A stretch of DNA of 64,000 nucleotides from Sinorhizobium sp. 6-70 (lineage in GTDB: Bacteria; Pseudomonadota; Alphaproteobacteria; Rhizobiales; Rhizobiaceae), in NCBI RefSeq assembly GCF_030124375.1, contig NZ_JASKLS010000013.1, forward strand, positions 112,026 through 176,025. Direction: 5' to 3'. The notes below the pieces were generated by a model. That model was not told the DNA's origin, did no database searches, and saw nothing but the letters and a program-made list of their open reading frames with translations. Shown in pieces: positions 32,899 to 42,237 of the stretch. The position numbers and the translations under genes were made by a program. The first letter of the stretch is position 1; every line of letters starts with the position of its first letter.

Positions 32899-34362
32899 TT
32901 GGAACCGGTGATCTCGATCCGGCCGCTGCTTGCCGTCGCCATTGCCGGCCTGGCGGCCCTTTCAGTTCTCCTGTTGAACAAGCGCGAAAAACCCCGCGAT
33001 CTCGTCTCGCCGCTGGCGGCGATTGCCATGTTCGCAACCGTCGCCTCGATGGCGCCGACGGTGCTCTCCGGCGGGACTGTCGAGCTGCGTCTCTTCGAGA
33101 TACTGCCCGGCATCGATTTCGCTTTCCGGGTCGATGCGCTCGGCATGGTGTTTGCCACCGTCTCGTCGCTGTTGTGGATCGTGGCGGCGGTCTATTCCAT
33201 CGGCTACATGCGGCACTTGCACGAGCACGCGCAGACCCGGTTCTTCGCCTGCTTCGCCATGAGCCTCGCTGCGGCCGTCGGGGGCGCCTTCGCCGCCAAT
33301 CTGTTCACGCTGGTGATCTTCTACGAGGTGCTGAGCCTCGTCACCTATCCGCTCGTCTACCACCACGAGGACGAGGAGAGCTGGAAGGGCAGCCGTAAGT
33401 ATCTCGTCTATCTGATGGGTGCTTCGAAAAGCGTGCTTCTTGCCGCGCTGGCGCTGACCTACCACATCGCGGGGTCGCTAGACTTCGTGCCCGGCGGACT
33501 GCTGGCGGGTGCCAACGCCCCGGCGGCCCTGCTGACGGTCGTCTATTTCTGCTATCTCTTCGGCTTCGCCAAGGCCGCGGTGATGCCGATGCATGCCTGG
33601 CTGCCTGCCGCAATGGTCGCGCCGACGCCGGTCAGCGCGCTCCTGCATGCAGTGGCCGTGGTCAAGATGGGCGTCTTCTGCGTGCTAAGGGTAGTGTTCC
33701 ATGTCTTCGGCGTGGGCCTGATGGGCGGGCTGGGACTCGGCATCGCCACCGCCTATCTGGTCTCGTTCACGATCCTGATGGCGTCCATCTACGCGCTGAC
33801 GCGGGACGACCTCAAGGCGCGGCTCGCCTATTCGACAGTCAGCCAGCTCTCCTACGTGGTGCTGGGCGCGGTGCTGTTGTCGCCGGTCGCGATGGTTGGC
33901 GGCATCATTCACATCGCGGCGCACGCCTTTTCCAAGATCACGCTCTTCTTCTGCGCCGGGTCGATCTACTGCGCGTCGGGCAAGCGCAACATCAGCGACA
34001 TGGCCGGTATCGGCCGCAGGCTGCCCTGGACGATGGGGGCGTTCTTCGTCGCCTCGCTCAGCATGATCGGCGTGCCGCCGACTGCTGGCTTCGTCAGCAA
34101 GTGGTATCTGACGCTCGGCTCGGTCCAGGCGGGGGAGGTCGCGTTCCTGATCGTGCTCCTGGCGAGCTCGGTGCTGAACGCCGCCTATTTCCTGCCGGTC
34201 AGCTATGTCGCCTTTTTCGGGGCGGACGCGCAGGAGAGTTCGGCAAAGGTACGTGAGATTCCGCTGGTGACGATCCCGCTGGTTGCGACCGCCGTCCTGT
34301 CGGTGCTGATGGGCGTCTTCCCCGGCTATTTCCTCGTATTGGCGGAGGGAGTGATCAAATGA
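32899..34362 (+). CDS. Complex I antiporter-like subunit (MrpD/NuoL family), first copy
   Basis: Proton-translocating membrane subunit of the NuoL/M/N-MrpD family, 487 residues, about 14 helices. Lys/Glu of the channel are seen in FYEVLSLVTYPLVYHHEDE, KAAVMPMHAWLPAAM and KMGVFCVLR; GASKSVLLAAL and RAR-type loop LTRDDLKARLAYSTVSQLSY are typical. It lacks the C-terminal lateral helix of NuoL, so it is MrpD-like. The start is TTG 32899 with AAAGGA 8 bases upstream; a GTG follows at 32908. It is additional to the 586-residue antiporter-like subunit, NuoM and NuoN in this cluster. Confidence 0.88.
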   Translation: MEPVISIRPLLAVAIAGLAALSVLLLNKREKPRDLVSPLAAIAMFATVASMAPTVLSGGTVELRLFEILPGIDFAFRVDALGMVFATVSSLLWIVAAVYSIGYMRHLHEHAQTRFFACFAMSLAAAVGGAFAANLFTLVIFYEVLSLVTYPLVYHHEDEESWKGSRKYLVYLMGASKSVLLAALALTYHIAGSLDFVPGGLLAGANAPAALLTVVYFCYLFGFAKAAVMPMHAWLPAAMVAPTPVSALLHAVAVVKMGVFCVLRVVFHVFGVGLMGGLGLGIATAYLVSFTILMASIYALTRDDLKARLAYSTVSQLSYVVLGAVLLSPVAMVGGIIHIAAHAFSKITLFFCAGSIYCASGKRNISDMAGIGRRLPWTMGAFFVASLSMIGVPPTAGFVSKWYLTLGSVQAGEVAFLIVLLASSVLNAAYFLPVSYVAFFGADAQESSAKVREIPLVTIPLVATAVLSVLMGVFPGYFLVLAEGVIK

Positions 34363-34613
34363 TCGAGCGCATCGTCGATTTCTTTGGCGACGAGAGACAC
34401 GCGACACGCCGCCGCCGGCTTTTTTATCTGGTGCTCGTTCTGATCGTCGCCGCCGACTTTCTGGTCTCCCGCGAACATGCCGAATATTTGTGGGAGGGCC
34501 TGCCTGGCTGGTCGGCAGTCTACGGCTTCGGCTCCTGCGTGATCCTGATTTTCGTTTCCAAGTTTCTCGGCCATCAAGGCGGGCTCATGCGGCGCGAGGA
34601 CTATTATGACTGA
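34359..34613 (+). CDS. Small membrane protein within complex I operon
   Basis: 84-residue protein with two hydrophobic segments (LFYLVLVLIVAADFLVS and VYGFGSCVILIFVSKFLG), charged N- and C-termini (DDRHATRRRR-like head, MRREDYYD tail). No named family recognised; probably an accessory membrane subunit linked to the flanking antiporter-like proteins. Coupled to both neighbours by overlapping stop/start codons (ATGA at 34359; 8-base overlap downstream), which supports a real, co-assembled subunit. Confidence 0.8.
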   Translation: MIERIVDFFGDERHATRRRRLFYLVLVLIVAADFLVSREHAEYLWEGLPGWSAVYGFGSCVILIFVSKFLGHQGGLMRREDYYD

Positions 34614-36366
34614 CTTTGTCCATCCCGCCCTCCTGTTTATTCTTGGCGCTGTAGCGATCCCGTTCCTGGAGGGGGTAGTTCGCAAGGTCTATCTGGTGCT
34701 GATCCCGCTCCTGGCGATCTTCGCCGTGCTCGCCATTGAGCCGGGCAGCTACGGCGCGACGGCCTTCATCGGACAGGAAATCCTGATTGCGAAGGTCGAC
34801 AGGCTGAGCATCGTCTTTGCCACGGTTTTCACCATCATGGCCCTGATCGGCATGGTCTACGCGCTGCATCTCACACGCGCCGGCCAACACGTGGCGGCGT
34901 TCGTTTATGTCGGCAGCGCGCTCGGCGTGGTGTTCGCCGGCGATTACCTGACGCTCTACTTCTTCTGGGAGGGCATGGCGTTCGCCTCGGCCTATCTGGT
35001 TTTCGCACAAGGCAGCGAGAAGGCGACACGCGCCGCATTCCGCTACCTCATGGTCCACGTCACCGGCGGCGTCGCCCTGCTCGGCGGCATCCTTGTCCAT
35101 GGGGCCGCCACCGGATCGCTGCTCTTCGGCCCGATCGAGAGCAATATGGGCCCGGGCGCCTATGTGATCCTCGCCGGGTTCCTGCTCAACGCGGCGGTGC
35201 CGCCGCTCAACGCCTGGCTCACCGACGCCTATCCGGAGGCAACCGTCACCGGCGCGGTGTTCATGAGCGCCTTTACCACCAAGACCGCCGTCTATGTGCT
35301 GGCGCGAGCCTTTCCCGGGACGGAGCTCCTGGTCTGGCTTGGCACGGTGATGGCGCTTTACGGTGTCGTCTACGCGGTCCTGGAAAATGACTGCCGGCGG
35401 CTGCTCGCCTATCACATCGTCAGCCAGGTGGGCTACATGGTGGCGGGCGTCGGCATCGGGACCGAGTTGGCGGTGAACGGAGCCACCAGCCATGCCTTCG
35501 CCCATATCCTCTACAAGGGGCTGCTGTTCATGGGGGCCGGCGCGGTGATCCATGTCACCGGCCGGCGCAAGCTCACCGAGCTCGGCGGGCTCTACAAGAC
35601 CATGCCGCTGACCGTGGCGCTCTACATGGTCGGCGCCTTCGCGATCTCGGCATTTCCGTTCTTCTCGGGCTTCGTTACCAAGTCGATGGTGGTGGCGGCC
35701 GCGGGCCAGGATCACCGTGCACTGGTGATGCTGGCGCTGACGATGGCATCGTCGGGGACGTTCCTGCATACGGGCCTCAAGCTGCCCTATTACATGTTCT
35801 TCGGCACCGACCGGAAGCTGGAGGCGCGGGAGCCTCCCCGCAACATGCTGGTTGCGATGGGCATGGCGGCGGCGCTCTGCATTGCGATCGGGGTGTTCCC
35901 CGGGCCGCTTTACGCGCTCCTGCCCTATCCGGTCGACTTCGAGCCCTATACCGGCGCCCATGTCACCGAGAGCCTCGGCATCCTGATGTTCACCGCATTG
36001 GGCTTTGTCATCTTCCTCAAGGCGCTCGATCCCGAGAACACGATCAGCCTCGATACGGACTGGTTCTATCGCAAAGGAGCGCGAGGCTTCATGTGGCTCG
36101 CGGAAAAGCCGCTGGCGCGCTACGAGAAGGCTGTGAGCGACGCGTCGGAGACTGCGGTGCTGCCCTTCCTGCACGGTTCGGCGCGCGCCGGGCTGCGGCT
36201 CGACCTTAACGGCGTGGATGGTGTCGTAAACGGCGTCGCCCGTTCGATCCTCAACGGCGGCGGAAAGCTGAGGCGGCTGCAGACCGGCGTCGTGACCCAC
36301 TACGCGCTGGCGATGATCGCCGGCGTGATCGCGGCCATCGTCGTTTTCGCCGTGGTATGGCGGTAG
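34606..36366 (+). CDS. Complex I antiporter-like subunit (MrpD/NuoL family) with C-terminal helix
   Basis: 586-residue membrane protein of the NuoL/MrpD family. Core helices with channel residues: FFWEGMAFASAYLVFAQGSE, PPLNAWLTDAYPEATVTGAV, TTKTAVYVLARAF, and loop ENDCRRLLAYHIVSQVGYM. A C-terminal extension (about 485-585: amphipathic stretch then RRLQTGVVTHYALAMIAG and a final membrane helix) resembles the lateral helix of NuoL, so this is the best NuoL candidate. Start ATG 34606 after GAGGA. Databases often call such genes Na+/H+ antiporter subunit D; context says complex I. Confidence 0.88.
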   Translation: MTDFVHPALLFILGAVAIPFLEGVVRKVYLVLIPLLAIFAVLAIEPGSYGATAFIGQEILIAKVDRLSIVFATVFTIMALIGMVYALHLTRAGQHVAAFVYVGSALGVVFAGDYLTLYFFWEGMAFASAYLVFAQGSEKATRAAFRYLMVHVTGGVALLGGILVHGAATGSLLFGPIESNMGPGAYVILAGFLLNAAVPPLNAWLTDAYPEATVTGAVFMSAFTTKTAVYVLARAFPGTELLVWLGTVMALYGVVYAVLENDCRRLLAYHIVSQVGYMVAGVGIGTELAVNGATSHAFAHILYKGLLFMGAGAVIHVTGRRKLTELGGLYKTMPLTVALYMVGAFAISAFPFFSGFVTKSMVVAAAGQDHRALVMLALTMASSGTFLHTGLKLPYYMFFGTDRKLEAREPPRNMLVAMGMAAALCIAIGVFPGPLYALLPYPVDFEPYTGAHVTESLGILMFTALGFVIFLKALDPENTISLDTDWFYRKGARGFMWLAEKPLARYEKAVSDASETAVLPFLHGSARAGLRLDLNGVDGVVNGVARSILNGGGKLRRLQTGVVTHYALAMIAGVIAAIVVFAVVWR

Positions 36367-36374
36367 GGGGCGCG

Positions 36375-37850
36375 ATGGGATTCCCGCTGCTCAGTCTCAT
36401 CCTATTCACGCCGGCCGCCGGGGCGGCGGTTCTGATGTTCCTCCGCAGCGACGACGCGGTGCGGTGGACAGCGCTCGTTGTTGCCGTCCTCGACCTCGCA
36501 CTCTCGATCGTGCTGCTGGCCGGCTTCGACACGACGACCCACGAGATGCAGTTCACCGAGACCGTTCCGTGGGTGCCCGCGCTCGGGATCACCTACGCGC
36601 TCGGCGTCGACGGGATCAGCGCGCTCTTCGTGTTCCTGACTGCGCTCCTGGGCTCCGTCTCTGTGCTCGCCTCCTGGGTCGCGATCGAGCGAAAGGTGAA
36701 GGCGTTCATGGTCAGCCTGCTTTCCATGCAGGCGCTGATGCTCGGGGTGTTTTCAGCGCTCGACCTGTTCCTGTTCTATGTGTGCTGGGAGGCGATGCTG
36801 ATCCCCATGTACCTGATCATCGGCGTCTGGGGTGGCGACGGCCGGGTCTATGCGGCGTTCAAGTTCTTCCTCTACACGCTGGCGGGCAGCCTCCTGTTCC
36901 TCATCGGCGTCATCGCGCTCTATTTCCATGGCGGTGAGACCTTCGACATCCTCGCTTTGACGGCGCAGGACTTGCCGTTCCGCGTCCAGTCCTGGCTGTT
37001 CTTCGCCTTCCTGATCGCCTTCGCCGTCAAGGTGCCGATGGTCCCGGTGCATACATGGCTCCCGGATGCCCATGTGCAGGCGCCGACGGCGGGCAGCATC
37101 ATCCTTGCCGGCGTGCTCCTGAAGATGGGCGCCTATGGATTCCTGCGCTTCTCGCTGCCGATGCTGCCGGAGGCGTCGGTGTATTTTTCGCCGCTGATGC
37201 TCGCGCTATCCGCGCTCGCAATCGTCTATGGCGGGCTGCTTGCGCTCGCGCAGGATGACCTGAAGAAGCTGGTCGCCTATTCCAGTATCAGTCACATGGG
37301 TTTCGTGACGATGGGAATCTTTGCGCTGAACATCCGCGGGCTCGAGGGAGGCATCCTGCAGATGTTCAATCACGGCGTGACGACGGGCGCTTTGTTCCTC
37401 TTTGTCGGCCTGATCTACGAGCGCACCCATACGCGAAGCATCGCCGACTATGGCGGGCTGATGAAGGTGGCGCCGGTCTATACCGTGTTTCTCGCGCTGT
37501 TCACCCTGTCGTCGATGGCGCTGCCGGGAACGAATTCGTTCGTGGGTGAATTGCTGGTGCTGTCGGGCGGGTTTGCGGCGAACCTCGCCGTCGGCGCGGC
37601 CGCCGTTTTGGGCGCAACCTTGGGTGCGGCCTATCTGCTCGGCATGTACAGGAGGGTGGCGCTCGGTCCGGCCAGCGTCGGCGCCCGGTTCAAGATCCGC
37701 GACGTGAACGCCCGCGAGATGGTGGCGATCTTGCCGCTCGCCGTCTTCGTGCTCTGGGTCGGGCTTTATCCAAAACCCTTTCTCGAGATCATCGACGCCT
37801 CTGTGAAGAATCTGCTGGTAGAGGTGCATGGCGAGGGGAGCGGCCAATGA
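36375..37850 (+). CDS. nuoM: NADH-quinone oxidoreductase subunit M
   Basis: Proton-pumping membrane subunit, about 491 residues, 14 helices. Typical NuoM pieces are FYVCWEAMLIPMYLIIGVWGG, KVPMVPVHTWLPDAHVQAPT, LKMGAYGFLRFSLPM and AQDDLKKLVAYSSISHMGF. Start chosen at 36375 (MGFPLLSLILF) with TAGGGGG before it; an ATG at 36357 also exists and overlaps the previous gene by 10 bases. Overlaps nuoN by ATGA. Confidence 0.93.
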   Translation: MGFPLLSLILFTPAAGAAVLMFLRSDDAVRWTALVVAVLDLALSIVLLAGFDTTTHEMQFTETVPWVPALGITYALGVDGISALFVFLTALLGSVSVLASWVAIERKVKAFMVSLLSMQALMLGVFSALDLFLFYVCWEAMLIPMYLIIGVWGGDGRVYAAFKFFLYTLAGSLLFLIGVIALYFHGGETFDILALTAQDLPFRVQSWLFFAFLIAFAVKVPMVPVHTWLPDAHVQAPTAGSIILAGVLLKMGAYGFLRFSLPMLPEASVYFSPLMLALSALAIVYGGLLALAQDDLKKLVAYSSISHMGFVTMGIFALNIRGLEGGILQMFNHGVTTGALFLFVGLIYERTHTRSIADYGGLMKVAPVYTVFLALFTLSSMALPGTNSFVGELLVLSGGFAANLAVGAAAVLGATLGAAYLLGMYRRVALGPASVGARFKIRDVNAREMVAILPLAVFVLWVGLYPKPFLEIIDASVKNLLVEVHGEGSGQ

Positions 37851-39286
37851 CCGACGCCGCGCTTTTCCAATCGATCATCGCAAGCCTGCCAGAGATCGTG
37901 GTGGTCACCGGGGCCTGCATCCTGCTGATCCTGGGCCAGTTCGTGCGCAAAGGGCAGGAACATTTCCTTGTCGCGGCATCCGTCGCGGTTGTGCTGATCG
38001 CGGCCTTTGCGACGCTGCTGCTGGCGAGCGAGGTGCGGCCGGCCTATTCCGGCATGTTTATCGCCGACCGCTTCGCGGTCTTCTTCAAGCTCGTGTTCTA
38101 CCTGGCCACCATCCTGACTTTCCTCCTGTCGCGAAAATATGCCGATATCGAAGGGATCGGGAGCAGCGAATACTACGTCCTGCTGCTCTTCGCGCTTTTC
38201 GGAATGATGATCATGGCCTCGGCGACGGATCTTCTGTCGATCTATGTCGGCCTCGAACTGATGGTGCTCTGCACCTATGTGCTGACGGGCTTCCTCAGGC
38301 GCGAGCGGCGCTCGAACGAAGCGGCGTTGAAATACGTGATCCTTGGCGCGGTCTCGACCGGGATTTTCCTCTACGGCGTGTCGCTGATCTATGGGCTGAC
38401 CGGCACGACCCAACTCGATGCGATGGCTCAGGCGGTCACCGGCGATCCGCTCGATCCCGGATTACTGCTGGCGGTGGTCTTCATTGTCGCGGGGCTGGTC
38501 TTCAAGGTCGGCGCGGTGCCGTTCCACATGTGGCTGCCGGACGTCTATGAGGGCGCGCCGACAACCATCACCGCCTTCATGTCGGTGGGGCCGAAGGCGG
38601 CGGGCTTCGCCGTGATCCTCAGGGTCTTCCTCAACCCTCTGGTCGCCGCCTCGGACGTCTGGATCATCGTCGCGGTCATCGCCGTGGTGACCATGGCGCT
38701 CGGCAGCTTCGTGGCGCTGGTGCAGGACAATTTCAAGCGTCTGCTCGCCTATTCCAGCATCGCCCATGCCGGCTTCGCCATCTTCGGCGTGGTGGCCGGC
38801 GGCCAGAACGGGATCGCCAGCGTGATGCTCTACCTGCTGATCTACGCATTCATGAATCTCGGCATTTTCGGCGCCGTCATCATGATGCGAAACGGCGATT
38901 TCTCGGGCGAGGTCATCAACGACTACGCGGGGTTCGCCAAGTCGCATCCGGGACTCGCGCTCCTGATGCTCATCTATCTGTTCTCGCTCGCCGGCATTCC
39001 GCCGACGGCCGGATTCTTCGCCAAGTTCTACGTGCTGGTCGCACTCGTCGAGCGAGGATTCGTCCTGCTGGCGGTGATCGCCGTGCTCTTGAGCGCCGTC
39101 GCCGCCTACTTTTACATCCGCGTCGTCATGGTGATCTACATGCGCGAGCCCGAGAGGGCGTTCGACCCGGCGCTGACGCCCATGGTGCGCGCCACGCTTG
39201 CCTTCACCGCCCTCGGCACCATCGGCATCGGGCTATTCCCGGCTTGGTTCCTTGGGCTTGCACAACAGTCGGCGGCTGGAGGGTAG
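37847..39286 (+). CDS. nuoN: NADH-quinone oxidoreductase subunit N
   Basis: Proton-pumping membrane subunit, 479 residues, about 14 helices. Typical NuoN features are LLSIYVGLELMVLCTYVLTG, KVGAVPFHMWLPDVYEGAPT, VALVQDNFKRLLAYSSIAHA and SLAGIPPTAGFFAKFYV. Last gene of the first forward block; 233 bases separate it from nuoA, and this gap (39287-39519) shows no gene but may hold a second promoter. Confidence 0.93.
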   Translation: MTDAALFQSIIASLPEIVVVTGACILLILGQFVRKGQEHFLVAASVAVVLIAAFATLLLASEVRPAYSGMFIADRFAVFFKLVFYLATILTFLLSRKYADIEGIGSSEYYVLLLFALFGMMIMASATDLLSIYVGLELMVLCTYVLTGFLRRERRSNEAALKYVILGAVSTGIFLYGVSLIYGLTGTTQLDAMAQAVTGDPLDPGLLLAVVFIVAGLVFKVGAVPFHMWLPDVYEGAPTTITAFMSVGPKAAGFAVILRVFLNPLVAASDVWIIVAVIAVVTMALGSFVALVQDNFKRLLAYSSIAHAGFAIFGVVAGGQNGIASVMLYLLIYAFMNLGIFGAVIMMRNGDFSGEVINDYAGFAKSHPGLALLMLIYLFSLAGIPPTAGFFAKFYVLVALVERGFVLLAVIAVLLSAVAAYFYIRVVMVIYMREPERAFDPALTPMVRATLAFTALGTIGIGLFPAWFLGLAQQSAAGG

Positions 39287-39519
39287 TGCATGGGTCAGTG
39301 CGCAAGGCAGGGTAGAGGGGGGTGCCCTTCACTCGGCGCACACGTAGTCACGACCCGAAACGATCCACCGATTCCGCCTAATCGATTGGATTTGCAATGA
39401 TCCGCCCGACGGAATAAAGTCTCAGGAGGATTGCCCAGCTTGCTTCTCGGGGCGATGATAGTACCGGCCCCATATCGCGACTGAGCAAAGCCCTCGTTGG
39501 TTGAGCGGGGCGTGATGAT

Positions 39520-39885
39520 ATGACGGCAATGGAATTCCTGCCGGTTCTTTTCATGGTCGCCGGAGTTGTTCTGGTGGCGGGGGTGACGCTTTTTGTTTCC
39601 TCGCTGCTGCGCCCCTCCAATCCTTATCCGGCAAAGAACATGCCCTATGAATGCGGCATGGATCCTGCGGGCGAGGCTGCGGCAGGCCGCTTCCGGGTGC
39701 AGTTCTATATCCTTGCGATCCTGCTGGTCGTCTTCGATGTCGAGACGATGTTCCTCTTTCCCTGGGCCGTCGTCCTCAAAGAGATCGGGCTGGTCGGCTT
39801 TATCGAGATGTTCGTTTTCATCGTGCTGCTGCTCGTAGGCTTTGCCTACGCCTGGCTGAAGGGAGCGCTTGAATGGGAGGAGTAG
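39520..39885 (+). CDS. nuoA: NADH-quinone oxidoreductase subunit A
   Basis: Small membrane-arm subunit near the quinone site, 121 residues with three helices. Conserved features PYECGMDPAGEAAAGRFRVQFYILAILLVVFDVE and FPWAVVLKEIG in outline (the Cys-containing loop PYECG). Two ATGs, 39520 and 39529; neither has a strong ribosome site. Overlaps nuoB by 13 bases. Confidence 0.94.
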   Translation: MTAMEFLPVLFMVAGVVLVAGVTLFVSSLLRPSNPYPAKNMPYECGMDPAGEAAAGRFRVQFYILAILLVVFDVETMFLFPWAVVLKEIGLVGFIEMFVFIVLLLVGFAYAWLKGALEWEE

Positions 39886-40376
39886 GAAACGCGATCCGCG
39901 ACAGCGTCCTGTTCACGACGGCCGACAGCGTCATCAGCTGGAGCCGAAGGTCGGCATTGTGGCCGGAGACCTTCGGCATTGCCTGCTGCGCCATCGAAAT
40001 GATCTCGGCCGGCTGCGCCCGCTATGACCTCGACCGGTTCGGCGTGGTGTTCCGGCCTTCGCCGCGCCAGTCCGACGTGATGATCATCGCCGGCACGGTC
40101 ACGCGGAAGTTCGCGCCGGTCGTCAGGCGGCTCTACGACCAGATGCCGGAACCGCGCTGGGTGATCGCCATGGGCACCTGCGCCATTTCGGGCGGGGTCT
40201 ACAACACCTACGCCGTGGTTCAGGGGTCGGAAACCTTCGTGCCGGTCGACGTGCACGTGCCCGGCTGCCCGCCGCGGCCCGAGGCGCTGATGCACGGCTT
40301 CCTCCTGTTGCAAGAGAAGATCAAGAAGTCCCGCGCGTTGACGGGAACGCCTGTGGGTCGGGTTGTAGCGTCATGA
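39873..40376 (+). CDS. nuoB: NADH-quinone oxidoreductase subunit B
   Basis: Connecting subunit that binds the terminal [4Fe-4S] cluster N2, 167 residues. The tandem cysteines are in FGIACCAIEM, with further ligands in MGTCAISGG and VHVPGCPPRPEAL. Position next to nuoC-nuoD is as in the canonical operon. Overlaps nuoC by ATGA. Confidence 0.95.
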   Translation: MGGVGNAIRDSVLFTTADSVISWSRRSALWPETFGIACCAIEMISAGCARYDLDRFGVVFRPSPRQSDVMIIAGTVTRKFAPVVRRLYDQMPEPRWVIAMGTCAISGGVYNTYAVVQGSETFVPVDVHVPGCPPRPEALMHGFLLLQEKIKKSRALTGTPVGRVVAS

Positions 40377-40909
40377 GTGTGGAACCATCTCTCAACCGCG
40401 CTCCGATCACGGAGCGCTTCGGGGGAGCAATCGAGGACCTGGGCACCGCGCACGGCATCGATGCCTTTGCTGTTCCGCCTGAGAAGATCGTCGAGTTCTG
40501 CCGGTTTCTGAAAGAAGATCCGGCGCTCAAATTCAATTTTCTCTCGGACATCTGCGGGGTCGATCATTATCCCGAAACGCCGCGCTATGAGGCCGTCTAC
40601 CACCTCTATTCGCTGCCGAACAAATGGCGGATCCGCATCAAGTGCCGGCTTGGCGATCCCCCGGAGGTTCCCTCGGTCACCGGAGTTTGGCGCACCGCGA
40701 ACTGGCACGAGCGCGAGGCCTGGGACATGTACGGGATCCGGTTTACGGGGCACCCCGACCTGCGCCGGATCTATATGTGGGAAGGGTTCGAGGGCTTCCC
40801 GCAGCGCAAGGATTTTCCGCTCCGGGGTTACAAGGACGAGCTGAACCCGTTTGGCGCCGAAGGCCCGCCGCCGACGCAGCCCGATCTTGCCACCAGGGAG
40901 ATTCCCTGA
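40373..40909 (+). CDS. nuoC: NADH-quinone oxidoreductase subunit C
   Basis: Peripheral-arm subunit of about 30 kDa family, 178 residues, unfused to NuoD. Signature ERE-WDMYGIRFTGHPDLRRI (EREAWDMYGIRFTGHPDL) and PLRGYKDEL are clear. Followed by a palindromic repeat before nuoD. Confidence 0.94.
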   Translation: MSVEPSLNRAPITERFGGAIEDLGTAHGIDAFAVPPEKIVEFCRFLKEDPALKFNFLSDICGVDHYPETPRYEAVYHLYSLPNKWRIRIKCRLGDPPEVPSVTGVWRTANWHEREAWDMYGIRFTGHPDLRRIYMWEGFEGFPQRKDFPLRGYKDELNPFGAEGPPPTQPDLATREIP

Positions 40910-40962
40910 TGCATGTCGCCCAAAAATGTGCAGCGGTTTTGTCGGCGGTTTTCCGCCCGCAT
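40909..40962. repeat. Palindromic repeat inside the nuo operon, copy 1
   Basis: ATGCATGTCGCCCAAAAATG and, behind it, CAGCGGTTTTGTCGGCGGTTTTCCG-type sequence, directly after the nuoC stop. The first 17 bases recur at 44020-44036 after nuoF, where the palindrome is complete. Fits a rhizobial intergenic repeat. Confidence 0.7.
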
Positions 40963-41008
40963 CGTACTCACTGGTTCAAAGGAGGCCGCTCCGCACCGGA
41001 GACTTGAG

Positions 41009-42223
41009 ATGACCGAAGTCACTGAGCTCACGAGGCCGCAAGGCGAAGCGCTCGATACCAAGGAGGTGCTTCTCAATCTCGGCCCGCAGCATCCGAGCAC
41101 CCACGGGGTGCTGCGCCTCGTCCTCGAACTGGATGGCGAGTATGTCGAGCGCGTGGATCCGCATATCGGCTATCTCCACCGCGGCACCGAAAAACTGGCG
41201 GAGAGTTTTACCTATACTCAGATTTTCCCGCTGACGGACCGGCTCGACTATCTCTGTCCGCCTTCGAACAACCTGGCTTTCGCGCTGGCGGTGGAAAAGC
41301 TCCTGGGGATCGAAGCGCCGATCCGCGCGCAATATATCCGCGTCTTGATGGCCGAACTGGCGCGGATCTCCGGCCATCTCCTGATTACCGGGGCGCTGCC
41401 GATGGACCTCGGTGCCATGACCGCGCTGCTTTACGTCATGCGCGAACGCGAAATGATCATGGACCTCCTGGAAATGATCACCGGTGCGCGCATGCACACG
41501 TCCTTCTGCAGGGTTGGCGGGGTGCGTGAAGACCTGCCCGACGGCTTCCTTCCGAAGATCAGGGAGTTCTGCGACATCTTCCCGAGCCGGATCCGCGATT
41601 ATGAGCGATTGCTCGAAGACAACCGGGTGTTCCTCAACCGCACCGAAGGCATCGGGGTGATCTCTGCCGAGGATGCCATCGACCTCGGCCTGAGCGGCCC
41701 GAACCTGCGTGCTTCCGGCGTCGACTGGGACATCCGGCGCGACGAACCCTACGAAATCTACGACCGGCTCGATTTCAACGTCATCACCCGCGACGAGGGC
41801 GATTGCTATGCGCGCTGGCGATGCCGCGTCGACGAGATGCGGGAAAGCATCCGCATTATCGAGCAATGTATCGCCCAGATGCCCGAAGGGCCGTTCCAGA
41901 TCGACATGCCGACAATCGCCTTCCCGGTGGACAAGGAACGGGTACACTGTTCGATGGAGGCGCTGATCCAGCACTTCGACCTGTCGGCCTATGGCTTCAA
42001 CGTGCCGGCCGGCGAGGTTTATTCGGCAATCGAGGCGCCGAAGGGCGAGCTTGGCTTCTACATCATCAGCGACGGGTCGCCAAAACCGTTCCGCATGAAG
42101 GTGCGGGCACCCTCGTTCGTCAATCTTCAGGCGCTCTTCGGGGTCACCAACGCCCGCTACCTGGCGGACATGATCGCCGTGCTCGGCAGCCTCGACCCGG
42201 TGATGGCGGAGGTGGACAAATAG
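41009..42223 (+). CDS. nuoD: NADH-quinone oxidoreductase subunit D
   Basis: 49-kDa peripheral subunit that forms the quinone site with NuoB, 404 residues. Signature LNLGPQHPSTHGVLRLVLEL, then GYLHRGTEKLAE and CRVGGVREDLPDGF; C-terminal VLGSLDPVMAEVDK ends with the usual D-R/K-like terminus. Start at 41009 (MTEVTELTRP) after CGGAGA; a longer frame would run through the palindromic repeat. Confidence 0.95.
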   Translation: MTEVTELTRPQGEALDTKEVLLNLGPQHPSTHGVLRLVLELDGEYVERVDPHIGYLHRGTEKLAESFTYTQIFPLTDRLDYLCPPSNNLAFALAVEKLLGIEAPIRAQYIRVLMAELARISGHLLITGALPMDLGAMTALLYVMREREMIMDLLEMITGARMHTSFCRVGGVREDLPDGFLPKIREFCDIFPSRIRDYERLLEDNRVFLNRTEGIGVISAEDAIDLGLSGPNLRASGVDWDIRRDEPYEIYDRLDFNVITRDEGDCYARWRCRVDEMRESIRIIEQCIAQMPEGPFQIDMPTIAFPVDKERVHCSMEALIQHFDLSAYGFNVPAGEVYSAIEAPKGELGFYIISDGSPKPFRMKVRAPSFVNLQALFGVTNARYLADMIAVLGSLDPVMAEVDK

Positions 42224-42237
42224 GAGATTTGGACGCG

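Noticed and set aside
34585..36300. Minus-strand 571-residue frame
   Set aside because: Antisense of the 586-residue antiporter-like gene; His/Asp/Arg-rich composition typical of reverse reading.
39287..39519. Small open frame on the minus strand between nuoN and nuoA
   Set aside because: Covers the start of nuoA on the other strand, no ribosome site, no recognisable features.
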